From the NCBI GenBank assembly GCA_947177675.1, contig CAMWVK010000113.1, positions 1 through 5,931 of the forward strand: DNA of 5,931 bases, written 5' to 3'. The first letter of the stretch is position 1. Each line of letters opens with the position of its first letter. This document shows positions 1 through 5,876 of the stretch, one piece after another. Under the pieces are notes generated by a model. The model ran no database searches, was not told the origin of the DNA, and saw nothing but the letters and a program-made list of their open reading frames with translations. A program made the translations under genes and the position numbers. This DNA comes from an uncultured Mucispirillum sp. Lineage in GTDB: Bacteria; Chrysiogenota; Deferribacteres; Deferribacterales; Mucispirillaceae.

Positions 1-1
1 T

Positions 2-622
2 TTTGCAGGGTTTACTATTATTTCAAACCCTGCTGTTTCTTTTATAAAATATATAAAATTTATGCTTATTCCATTTTCATTTTTGATTATGGGCATTATT
101 CCTGTACTTATTTCGTTTGTGGAAGATGAACAAATAGTTATATTAATAGACAAGTTTCATATAGGTATAACTTACAAGTCGCTGGAAACATCTATAAACC
201 TTTTTTTTAGAGCATTATCAGCTGTAAGTATTACTTATTTTCTGGCTCTTTCTACACCTATGGTCAGCTTTTTTGAAAGCCTTTATAAGTTAAAACTTCC
301 AAAGCTCTTTATCACTCTTATGGAACTTATATACAGGTATATATTTATATTAATAGATGAAGCAGCAGCAATGTATAAGGCACAAAAATTAAGGCTTGGA
401 TACAGGAATTTTAAATCAAGCTTATTATGTGTTTCTTCTCTTGCGGCTATGCTTTTTATAAGGGCTTATAAAAGAGCAGATTTCAGCTATCAGGCATTAG
501 TATCTAGAGGATATGACGGGGATATTTCCACTATCAGATGTGAATATGAAAGAGCATATATATTTTATGTATTAATATTTTTTATTGCAGGTTTCTGTAT
601 TATTTTAAAGGCAGTATTATGA
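2..622 (+). CDS. cbiQ: CbiQ, transmembrane (T) component of the energy-coupling-factor cobalt transporter, 5'-partial
   Basis: Integral membrane coupling subunit of the CbiMNQO Co2+ importer; it links the ATPase CbiO to the substrate-binding CbiM/CbiN. The frame is open from base 2, so 206 codons are visible and roughly 45 N-terminal residues lie off the left edge. The ATG at 62 is internal: the 20 codons before it continue the protein, and the part around MLIPFSFLIMG aligns (from memory) with MAIPFGFLLVG well inside Salmonella CbiQ. Numbered from base 2, hydrophobic segments lie near residues 21-39, 65-83, 102-118 and 186-203. The two cytoplasmic Ala-Arg-Gly-type coupling motifs of the family appear as AQKLRLGY (127-134) and ALVSRGYDGD (165-174). 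The stop overlaps the cbiO start in ATGA. EcfT proteins of other ECF importers look similar, but the downstream cbi genes and the YRYIFILIDEA stretch favour CbiQ. Confidence 0.93.
   Translation, partial: FAGFTIISNPAVSFIKYIKFMLIPFSFLIMGIIPVLISFVEDEQIVILIDKFHIGITYKSLETSINLFFRALSAVSITYFLALSTPMVSFFESLYKLKLPKLFITLMELIYRYIFILIDEAAAMYKAQKLRLGYRNFKSSLLCVSSLAAMLFIRAYKRADFSYQALVSRGYDGDISTIRCEYERAYIFYVLIFFIAGFCIILKAVL
5..33. repeat. Perfect 9-bp inverted repeat with 11-nt loop inside cbiQ
   Basis: GCAGGGTTT (5-13) and AAACCCTGC (25-33) are exact reverse complements separated by 11 bases, followed by a T-rich stretch (34-43). The shape resembles a weak intrinsic terminator, but it lies in an open cbiQ frame whose translation continues the protein. 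A functional role is therefore doubtful, and chance in an AT-rich window is plausible. Confidence 0.35.
607..611 (+). promoter_or_regulatory. Ribosome binding site for cbiO
   Basis: AAAGG lies 7 nt before the ATG at 619, inside the last codons of cbiQ. It supports that start and the ATGA overlap, an arrangement typical of translational coupling between two subunits of one complex. Confidence 0.6.
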
Positions 623-1470
623 GTGAAAGTATATTAAAGTGCGAAGATTTATGTTTTTCTTATGATGATGAGTTATCACTTAATAACATATCTATTAATA
701 TAAAAAGGGGCAGTGTTACAGCCATACTTGGCAGAAATGGTGCTGGTAAATCAACTCTTTTTTTAACATTAAACGGCATAAATATAAAAGATAAAGGCTG
801 TGTATATTTTAATGATAAATTAGTAGAGTATAATAAAAAAGGTATTGCAGAAATCCGTAAAAGTATAGGCATAGTTTTTCAAGACCCTAATGACCAGCTT
901 TTTTCTGCAAGTGTAATAAAAGATGTTTCTTTTGGTGCATTAAATTTAGGCTTATCTCAGAAAGAAGCAAAAAAACAGGCAGAGCAGGCATTAAAAGAAG
1001 TGGAAATGTATGAATATATGGAAAGACCTACCCATGCATTAAGCTTTGGTCAGAAAAAAAGGGTGGCAATAGCTGGTGTGCTTATTATGGAGCCAGAACT
1101 GATTATTTTAGATGAGCCAACAGCAGGGCTTGACCCAATGGGAGCAAATGAAATACTAATGCTGCTTAAAAAAATAAATAAAGAAAAGGGCACAACTATA
1201 ATCATAGCAACTCATGAAATGGATATTGTGCCGCTTTACTGTGATTATGCTTATGTGCTTGATAAGGGAAGTGTTGTTATGAAGGGAAGTCCTGAAGAAA
1301 TATTCTGTCAGGCAGATAAATTAAGAAAGTATGATTTAAGACTTCCCCGTATAGCTCATCTTATGGAAATACTTAAAAAATGCGACAATATGGCAGTAGA
1401 TGAAAGTATAGATACTATTTCAAAAGCACGGAGAGCTATAAAAGAGCTGGTTAATGGAAAAAGTCATTAA
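619..1470 (+). CDS. cbiO: CbiO, ATP-binding subunit of the cobalt ECF transporter
   Basis: Cytoplasmic ABC ATPase that powers Co2+ uptake through CbiQ. The 283-residue protein has the normal length and a full set of ABC motifs: Walker A GRNGAGKST (38-46), Q-loop FQDPNDQLF (87-95, Q88), signature LSFGQKKR (141-148), Walker B LIILDEP with the D-loop GLDP (161-173, catalytic E166) and the switch histidine in ATHEMD (H199). FQDPNDQLF is characteristic of the EcfA/CbiO group. The C-terminal 80 or so residues after the nucleotide-binding core contain LRLPRIAHLM, the usual CbiO tail. No key residue is missing. It overlaps cbiQ by 4 nt and cbiD by 17 nt. The family also contains vitamin-specific EcfA ATPases; the neighbours make cobalt the likely substrate. 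With a single ATPase gene here, it would act as a homodimer. Confidence 0.95.
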   Translation: MSESILKCEDLCFSYDDELSLNNISINIKRGSVTAILGRNGAGKSTLFLTLNGINIKDKGCVYFNDKLVEYNKKGIAEIRKSIGIVFQDPNDQLFSASVIKDVSFGALNLGLSQKEAKKQAEQALKEVEMYEYMERPTHALSFGQKKRVAIAGVLIMEPELIILDEPTAGLDPMGANEILMLLKKINKEKGTTIIIATHEMDIVPLYCDYAYVLDKGSVVMKGSPEEIFCQADKLRKYDLRLPRIAHLMEILKKCDNMAVDESIDTISKARRAIKELVNGKSH

Positions 1471-2578
1471 AAAAGGTAAAAAATTACAGACTGGATATAC
1501 AACTGGCACATGTGCTCAGGCTGCAGCAAAAGCAGCAGCTTTGTATTTATTTACTAATAAAAAGCAGGACTTTATAGAAGTAAATGCTGCAACAGGAAAA
1601 CTTTTAAAAATAAAAATAAAACGCATAGAAAAATATGATGATTATGCAGAATGTTCTGTTATTAAAGAAAGTGGCGATGACCCAGATGTTACAAATGGCA
1701 TAGAAATAAAAGCAGCAGTATATAAGGGGTATGATAAATTAATAATAGATGGTGGCAAAGGCATAGGCAGGGTTACAAAACCGGGGCTTAAAGTGCCTGT
1801 GGGGCAGGCTGCTATAAATCCTGTGCCTAGGAAAATGATAGCCTATGAAATGGAAAAAATATGCTTGGATTTTGGCTATGATAAAAGCTTTAAAGTTATC
1901 ATTTCAGCAGTTGAAGGAATAGAAACTGCTAAAAAAACATTTAATGAAAAGCTTGGTATTATTGGCGGCATATCTATTCTTGGCACAACTGGTATAGTTG
2001 AACCTATGAGTGAAAAAGCATTAATTGATACAATATATTTAGAAATAGACAGTCAAATGGAGCAGGGTGTAAAAAATATACTTTTAACTCCCGGCAATTA
2101 TGGCAGAAATGCAGCACTGGAAAAATTTGGCATAGATATAGAAAAAGGCATAAAAATATCAAACTATATAGGGGATACTCTTGATTACCTTTTATATAAA
2201 CAGCCTGAAAGGATATTAATTATAGGACATGCTGGCAAGCTTTCAAAAGTGGCAGGTGGTATTATGAATACCCATTCAAGTTATGCAGACTGCCGCCATG
2301 AAATATTTGCTTCTTATGCTGCTCTGTGTGGTGCAGAGAAATCAGTTATAGAAGAAATATTTAATGCAGTTTCTACTGATGAAATAGATTATATTTTAAT
2401 GCAGTATAATCTGCATGAAAAAGTGTGGAATCTAATTATAAATAAGATTATGGAAAATATAAACAGACGGCTTCAAAATAAAATTAAATGCGAAGTTATG
2501 GTATTTACAAATAAAGAAAATACATGGAAATACAGCAGTAATGCACTAGATTTCATAAAATATTTTAAGGACAGATAA
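1454..2578 (+). CDS. cbiD: CbiD, cobalt-precorrin-5B C1-methyltransferase
   Basis: SAM-dependent enzyme (EC 2.1.1.195 class) that methylates C1 of the contracted ring to give cobalt-precorrin-6A. It belongs to the CbiD fold family, unrelated to the CbiL/F/H methyltransferases. At 374 residues it has full family length. Diagnostic blocks are seen in order: GYTTGTCAQAAAKAA (14-28), SGDDPDVTNG (73-82), GGKGIGRVTKPGL (100-112), INPVPRKMI (121-129), GGISILGTTGIVEPMS (171-186), TPGNYGR (212-218), NYIGDTLDY (237-245) and GHAGKLSKVAGGIMNTHS (258-275). The ATG at 1454 lies inside cbiO (17-nt overlap), with a weak AAGAG (1442-1446) 7 nt upstream; it puts the conserved GYTTGTC block near the N-terminus as expected. 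CbiD is the marker enzyme of the anaerobic route. Its stop directly abuts the cbiL start. Confidence 0.97.
   Translation: MEKVIKKGKKLQTGYTTGTCAQAAAKAAALYLFTNKKQDFIEVNAATGKLLKIKIKRIEKYDDYAECSVIKESGDDPDVTNGIEIKAAVYKGYDKLIIDGGKGIGRVTKPGLKVPVGQAAINPVPRKMIAYEMEKICLDFGYDKSFKVIISAVEGIETAKKTFNEKLGIIGGISILGTTGIVEPMSEKALIDTIYLEIDSQMEQGVKNILLTPGNYGRNAALEKFGIDIEKGIKISNYIGDTLDYLLYKQPERILIIGHAGKLSKVAGGIMNTHSSYADCRHEIFASYAALCGAEKSVIEEIFNAVSTDEIDYILMQYNLHEKVWNLIINKIMENINRRLQNKIKCEVMVFTNKENTWKYSSNALDFIKYFKDR
2567..2571 (+). promoter_or_regulatory. Ribosome binding site fixing the GTG start of cbiL
   Basis: AAGGA ends 7 nt before the GTG at 2579, inside the last codons of cbiD. It supports this non-ATG start, which is immediately adjacent to the cbiD TAA (2576-2578). 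Confidence 0.75.
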
Positions 2579-3262
2579 GTGAAAAAAGGAAAATTATTTG
2601 GTGTAGGTATAGGTCCCGGAGATAAAGAGCTTATTACGATAAAGGCAGTAAATATAATAAAAAATGCTGATGTGATAGCTCTTCCTGACAGTTTTTCTAG
2701 TAAAAATAGAGCCTATGAAATAGTAAAAGAATATATTACTGGAAAAGAAATAATATACCTTCCTATGCCTATGACAAAAGATAAAGAGCATTTAAGGCAA
2801 AGCCATGAAAATGGTGCAGAGCTTATTATAAACTGTTTAGATAAAGGTAAAAATGTTGCTTTTGCTACTCTTGGAGACCCATCTGTTTATTCTACATATA
2901 TGTATGTCCACAGGATAGTAGAAAGCAAAGGTTACAGCGTAGAAATAGTGCCGGGTGTTACTTCATTTTGTGCCAGTGCTGCACGACTTAATATTTCCCT
3001 TTGCGATGGTGCTGACCCGTTAATCATAATACCTGCAAATTATAAGGACAATAAAGAACTTTTACAGTTATCTGGAAATAAAGTGCTTATGAAAAGCGGT
3101 AGAAAGATGGCAAAAGTAAAGCAGGAAATAGCTGAATGCGGCCTTACTGATAAAACATATATGGTAGAAAACTGCGGAATGAAAGAAGAAAAAATATATA
3201 AAGATTTCAGCATGGCAGCAGATGAAAGCAGTTATTTTTCATTAATAATAGTAAAGGGGTAA
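2579..3262 (+). CDS. cbiL: CbiL, cobalt-factor II C20-methyltransferase
   Basis: SAM-dependent tetrapyrrole methyltransferase (EC 2.1.1.151 class) that adds a methyl at C20 of cobalt-factor II, the first peripheral methylation of this run of steps. The 227-residue length is normal. The SAM-site loop GVGIGPGDKELIT (8-20) starts the protein and is followed by KAVNIIKNADVIALP (22-36). The second glycine block TLGDPSVYSTYMYV (97-110) and the VPGVTSF loop (124-130) are the CbiL/CobI versions of the family motifs. The YST sequence after GDPS and the N-terminal ADVIALP separate it from CbiF and CbiH. Translation starts at GTG with a good Shine-Dalgarno. Aerobic CobI is close in sequence, so assignment to the cobalt substrate rests partly on the cbiD/cbiG neighbours. 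Confidence 0.94.
   Translation: MKKGKLFGVGIGPGDKELITIKAVNIIKNADVIALPDSFSSKNRAYEIVKEYITGKEIIYLPMPMTKDKEHLRQSHENGAELIINCLDKGKNVAFATLGDPSVYSTYMYVHRIVESKGYSVEIVPGVTSFCASAARLNISLCDGADPLIIIPANYKDNKELLQLSGNKVLMKSGRKMAKVKQEIAECGLTDKTYMVENCGMKEEKIYKDFSMAADESSYFSLIIVKG
3255..3259 (+). promoter_or_regulatory. Ribosome binding site for cbiF
   Basis: AGGGG overlaps the final codons of cbiL and lies 7 nt before the ATG at 3267. It supports that start in the 4-nt gap between the two genes. Confidence 0.7.
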
Positions 3263-3266
3263 AGCT

Positions 3267-4025
3267 ATGGTATATTTTGTAGGGGCAGGTCCTGGTGCAG
3301 TTGATTTGATAACAGTTCGTGGAGCAGAGCTTTTAAAAAAAGCAGATGTTATCATATATGCAGGCTCACTTGTTAATCCTGAACTTTTAAGCTATGCAAA
3401 AAAAGAATGTGTTATATATAACAGTGCAACTATGACATTAGAAGAAGTAATTAATGTTATGGAAGAAAGCGATAAAAATAATAAAATGGTTGTGCGGCTG
3501 CATACTGGCGATATGAGTATATATGGAGCTGTCAGAGAGCAGTCTGATATATTAAAAAGTAAAAATATACCTTTTGAGAGTGTGCCGGGTGTCAGCTCAT
3601 TTTTAGGGGCGGCTGCTTCTTTAAATGCTGAATATACCCTGCCTGCAGTTTCACAAACTGTAATACTTACAAGAATGGCAGGCAGAACACCTGTGCCTGA
3701 AAAAGAAGATATTAAGCTTTTAGCCTCTCATAATGCATCTATGGTTATATTTTTAAGCTCATCTATGCTTGGAAAATTAGCTGATGAATTAACTGCTGGT
3801 GGATATAGTAAAGATACACCTTGTGCCATAGTTTATAAAGCTACATGGGAAGATGAATTAAAAGTTGTTACAACTATTGAAAATTTAGAAAAAGCAGGCA
3901 GAGAAAATAATATTTCAAAAACTGCACTTGTGCTTGCAGGTGATTTTTTAGGGGATATATATGACCGCTCAAAACTTTATGACGGCACATTTTCCCATGA
4001 ATTTAGAAAAGGCACTAATGGATAA
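3267..4025 (+). CDS. cbiF: CbiF, cobalt-precorrin-4 C11-methyltransferase
   Basis: SAM-dependent methyltransferase (EC 2.1.1.271 class) that methylates C11 of cobalt-precorrin-4 to give cobalt-precorrin-5A, the substrate of the next gene's product. The 252-residue protein has the family motifs in order: VGAGPGAVDLIT (5-16), RGAELLKKADVIIYAGSLV (18-36), RLHTGDMSIYGA (77-88) followed by REQ, VPGVSSFLGAAA (106-117), EYTLPAVSQTVILTR (122-136) and GRTP (139-142). YAGSLV and SQTVILTR with GRTP are specific to CbiF/CobM among these paralogues. The tail SKLYDGTFSHEFRKG (235-249) matches the C-terminus I recall for Salmonella CbiF. The gene overlaps cbiG by 8 nt, pairing the genes of two consecutive reactions. 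Confidence 0.96.
   Translation: MVYFVGAGPGAVDLITVRGAELLKKADVIIYAGSLVNPELLSYAKKECVIYNSATMTLEEVINVMEESDKNNKMVVRLHTGDMSIYGAVREQSDILKSKNIPFESVPGVSSFLGAAASLNAEYTLPAVSQTVILTRMAGRTPVPEKEDIKLLASHNASMVIFLSSSMLGKLADELTAGGYSKDTPCAIVYKATWEDELKVVTTIENLEKAGRENNISKTALVLAGDFLGDIYDRSKLYDGTFSHEFRKGTNG
4007..4012 (+). promoter_or_regulatory. Ribosome binding site deciding the cbiG start
   Basis: AAAAGG lies 5 nt before the ATG at 4018. It favours this start over the upstream in-frame ATG at 3961, whose extra 19 residues lie fully inside cbiF and do not resemble CbiG. Confidence 0.7.
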
Positions 4026-5034
4026 AATATATATAATATCATTTACACAAAAAGGGGCAGAATTAAGCACAAAACTGCATAATATATACCCAGATGCACT
4101 GCTTTATGGCAAATATCCTGCTCAAAATGTAAGAGTGCTTGAAAAAGATATAAAATCTTTTACAGCAGATATTTTTAATGAAAGTAAAGCCATAATATTT
4201 ATATCTGCAATAGGTATTGCTGTGCGTGCTGTTGCTCCACTTATTACAGCAAAAAACAAAGATGCAGCAGTGATTGTGCTGGATGATACAGGAAAATTTG
4301 TAATACCAGTTCTTTCAGGTCATATTGGCGGTGCAAATGAAATAGCTTTAAAAATTGCAGAATATATAAATGCAGAGCCAGTTATAACTACTGCAACAGA
4401 TAGAAACAATAAATTTGCAGTAGATGTATGGGCAGAAAAAAATAATTTATATATAGATGATATCTCTATGATAAAAGAAGTATCATCAAGGCTTTTGCGT
4501 AATGAAAAAGTGGGCTTTATTTCAGATTATAAAGTTTATGGTACACTTCCAAAAGGGGTAATTTCTGATGTGCAGCAGGAATGCGGAATAATAATAGCTG
4601 ATGATATAGATATTCAACCCTTTCCATATACTATGCAGCTTATTCCAAAAGAGTATGTTTTAGGAATAGGAGCTAGAAAAGGAGCAGAATATCATTATTT
4701 AAAAGATTTAGTAGAAAGAGTATTAAAAGAAAACAATATAGATAAAAGGAAAATATTAAGTATTGCAAGCATTGATATTAAAAAAGATGAAAAAGCCATA
4801 TTAATGCTTTCAAAAGAATTGAATGTGCCCTTTATAACATACTCTAAATATGAACTTGAAAATGTGCATGGAGATTTTATATCTTCAAATTTTGTAAAAC
4901 ACATAACTGGTGTAGATAATGTGTGTGAAAGAGCAGTGAAATGTTTTAGTGGCAGTGAAATTATAGTAAAGAAACTGTGTGAAAATGGGTTTACTTTATC
5001 AATAGGCTATAAATTATGGCAGGGAAGTTTTTAA
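4018..5034 (+). CDS. cbiG: CbiG, cobalt-precorrin-5A hydrolase
   Basis: Opens the delta-lactone of cobalt-precorrin-5A and releases the extruded C20 unit as acetaldehyde, giving cobalt-precorrin-5B for CbiD (EC 3.7.1.12 class). The start at 4018 gives 338 residues, near the usual size, and begins MDKIYIISFTQKG as the family does. The N-terminal and central part carries FISAIGIAVRAVAPLI (61-76), VLDDTGKFVIPVLSGHIGGA (87-106) and PVITTATD (121-128), then VDVWAEKNNL (135-144). The C-terminal CobE/CbiG_C domain carries VLGIGARKG (214-222), SIASIDIKKDE (248-258), PFITYSKYEL (271-280) and TGVDNVCERA (297-306). All three family regions are intact and unfused. An in-frame ATG at 3961 would add 19 residues encoded within cbiF; I rejected it. 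This gene and cbiD are the strongest indicators of the anaerobic pathway. Confidence 0.96.
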   Translation: MDKIYIISFTQKGAELSTKLHNIYPDALLYGKYPAQNVRVLEKDIKSFTADIFNESKAIIFISAIGIAVRAVAPLITAKNKDAAVIVLDDTGKFVIPVLSGHIGGANEIALKIAEYINAEPVITTATDRNNKFAVDVWAEKNNLYIDDISMIKEVSSRLLRNEKVGFISDYKVYGTLPKGVISDVQQECGIIIADDIDIQPFPYTMQLIPKEYVLGIGARKGAEYHYLKDLVERVLKENNIDKRKILSIASIDIKKDEKAILMLSKELNVPFITYSKYELENVHGDFISSNFVKHITGVDNVCERAVKCFSGSEIIVKKLCENGFTLSIGYKLWQGSF

Positions 5035-5037
5035 AAA

Positions 5038-5042
5038 GAGGA
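5038..5042 (+). promoter_or_regulatory. Ribosome binding site for cbiH
   Basis: GAGGA in the 12-nt gap after cbiG lies 4 nt before the ATG at 5047. It is a strong Shine-Dalgarno match supporting the start. Confidence 0.7.
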
Positions 5043-5046
5043 TAGT

Positions 5047-5778
5047 ATGAAAGGAAAAATATACTGTATAGGCACAGGTCCTGGAAAAGAGGACTTAATA
5101 TCAGAAAGAGCATTAAAAGCGATAGAAGAAAGCGGTGTTATTGCAGGGTATGGAGTATATACTGATTTAATATCACATTTAATAAAAGATAAAGAATTAA
5201 TAGTAACCCCTATGAAACAGGAAAAGGCAAGGTGTGAAAAAGCATTAGAAAAAGCAGAGGAAGGAAAAACTGTATCACTTATTTCAAGCGGTGATGCAGG
5301 TGTTTACGGTATGGCAGGGCTTTTAATAGAAATGGCAGAAAAAAGCGATGTGGAAGTGGAAGTAATACCGGGAATCAGTGCAGTTTTAGCAGCTGCTGCA
5401 AAACTTGGTGCACCACTTACCCATGATTTTGCAGTTATTTCATTAAGTGATTTACTTACACCTTGGGAAAAAATAGAAAAAAGGTTAATTAGTGCAGCTT
5501 CAGCTGAATTTATTATAGCAGTATATAACCCGTCAAGTAAAAAACGAGCGGATTATTTAAGAAGAGCATGCGATATTATGTCCCCATATATAAATGAGAA
5601 TACTTTATGCGGATATGTTAGAAACTGTGAAAGGCAGCAGGAAGAAAAAGGTATTTTAACATTCAGTGAATTAAAAGATTTTCAGGCTGATATGTTTACT
5701 TTAATTATTATAGGAAACAGCACAACAAAATTAATAAAAAATCAAATGGTTACACCAAGGGGATATAAAGGACTATGA
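5047..5778 (+). CDS. cbiH: CbiH, cobalt-factor III C17-methyltransferase (ring contraction)
   Basis: SAM-dependent enzyme (EC 2.1.1.272 / CobJ-related family) that methylates C17 and contracts the macrocycle, producing cobalt-precorrin-4 for CbiF. Its 243 residues match the plain single-domain form; there is no C-terminal iron-sulfur or fused extension. Motifs: GTGPGKEDLISERALKAI (9-26), VIAGYGVYTDLI (31-42), RCEKALEKA (62-70), LISSGDAGVYGMAGLLIEM (78-96), VIPGISAVLAAAAKLGAPL (106-124), DFAVISLSDLLTPW (127-140) and FIIAVYNPSSKKR (155-167). GYGVYTDLI, SGDAGVYGMAG and LSDLLTPW distinguish CbiH/CobJ from the other methyltransferases in the operon. The stop overlaps the cbiJ start in ATGA. Confidence 0.96.
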   Translation: MKGKIYCIGTGPGKEDLISERALKAIEESGVIAGYGVYTDLISHLIKDKELIVTPMKQEKARCEKALEKAEEGKTVSLISSGDAGVYGMAGLLIEMAEKSDVEVEVIPGISAVLAAAAKLGAPLTHDFAVISLSDLLTPWEKIEKRLISAASAEFIIAVYNPSSKKRADYLRRACDIMSPYINENTLCGYVRNCERQQEEKGILTFSELKDFQADMFTLIIIGNSTTKLIKNQMVTPRGYKGL

Positions 5779-5876
5779 TAAGACCCCTTATTTTTGCAGG
5801 CACAACAGAGGGCAGAGAGATTGCATTATTTTTTAATGAAAATAAAGTAATTTCAGATGTATATACTGCTACAGAA
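5775..5876 (+). CDS. cbiJ: CbiJ, cobalt-precorrin-6A reductase, N-terminal fragment truncated by adapter
   Basis: Only the first 34 codons are genomic. They read MIRPLIFAGTTEGREIALFF at the start; FAGTTEGREIA (7-17) is the N-terminal nucleotide-binding motif of the CbiJ/CobK family. TATE at residues 31-34 also fits the family, in which a similar short motif follows the first beta-alpha unit. The enzyme uses reduced pyridine nucleotide to reduce cobalt-precorrin-6A to 6B (EC 1.3.1.106 class). The start overlaps the cbiH stop in ATGA. Candidate Shine-Dalgarno sequences are AAGGGG (5757-5762, 12 nt spacing) and AAAGGA (5767-5772, 2 nt spacing); neither spacing is ideal. Beyond 5876 the frame reads six residues of adapter (LSSIHI) to a TGA at 5895-5897, so the apparent 40-residue ORF is false. 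About 200 or more residues are missing. Confidence 0.88.

Noticed and set aside
199..206. T8 run in cbiQ as a terminator or frameshift
   Set aside because: No GC-rich stem precedes it, and the CbiQ frame continues correctly across it.
660..872. Minus-strand 70-codon ORF opposite cbiO
   Set aside because: It lies antisense to the Walker A and Q-loop region of an intact cbiO. Its composition simply mirrors that gene, and it shows no recognisable motif or context of its own.
1051..1066. A7 run followed by GGG in cbiO as a possible programmed slippage site
   Set aside because: The run encodes the conserved QKKR of the ABC signature in the normal frame. The codons read CAG AAA AAA AGG, which does not place a canonical slippery heptamer in frame. 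The downstream frame is intact, so no shift is needed.
2594..2791. Minus-strand 65-codon ORF opposite cbiL
   Set aside because: Fully antisense to the conserved N-terminal half of cbiL. It is low-complexity, rich in Phe/Tyr/Ile from AT-rich complement, and has no support as a gene.
3510..3521. Met in place of the frequent Pro in the CbiF TGDxS loop (TGDMS)
   Set aside because: This position varies in the family (Val in Salmonella CbiF, as I recall), so it is not evidence of altered function.
4695..4904. Minus-strand 69-codon ORF opposite cbiG
   Set aside because: Antisense to the C-terminal domain of cbiG, with no independent motif.
1..5876. A novel or undescribed system hidden in the window
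   Set aside because: All genomic sequence is accounted for by well-known cbi genes with intact motifs and almost no intergenic space. Nothing left over suggests an extra system.
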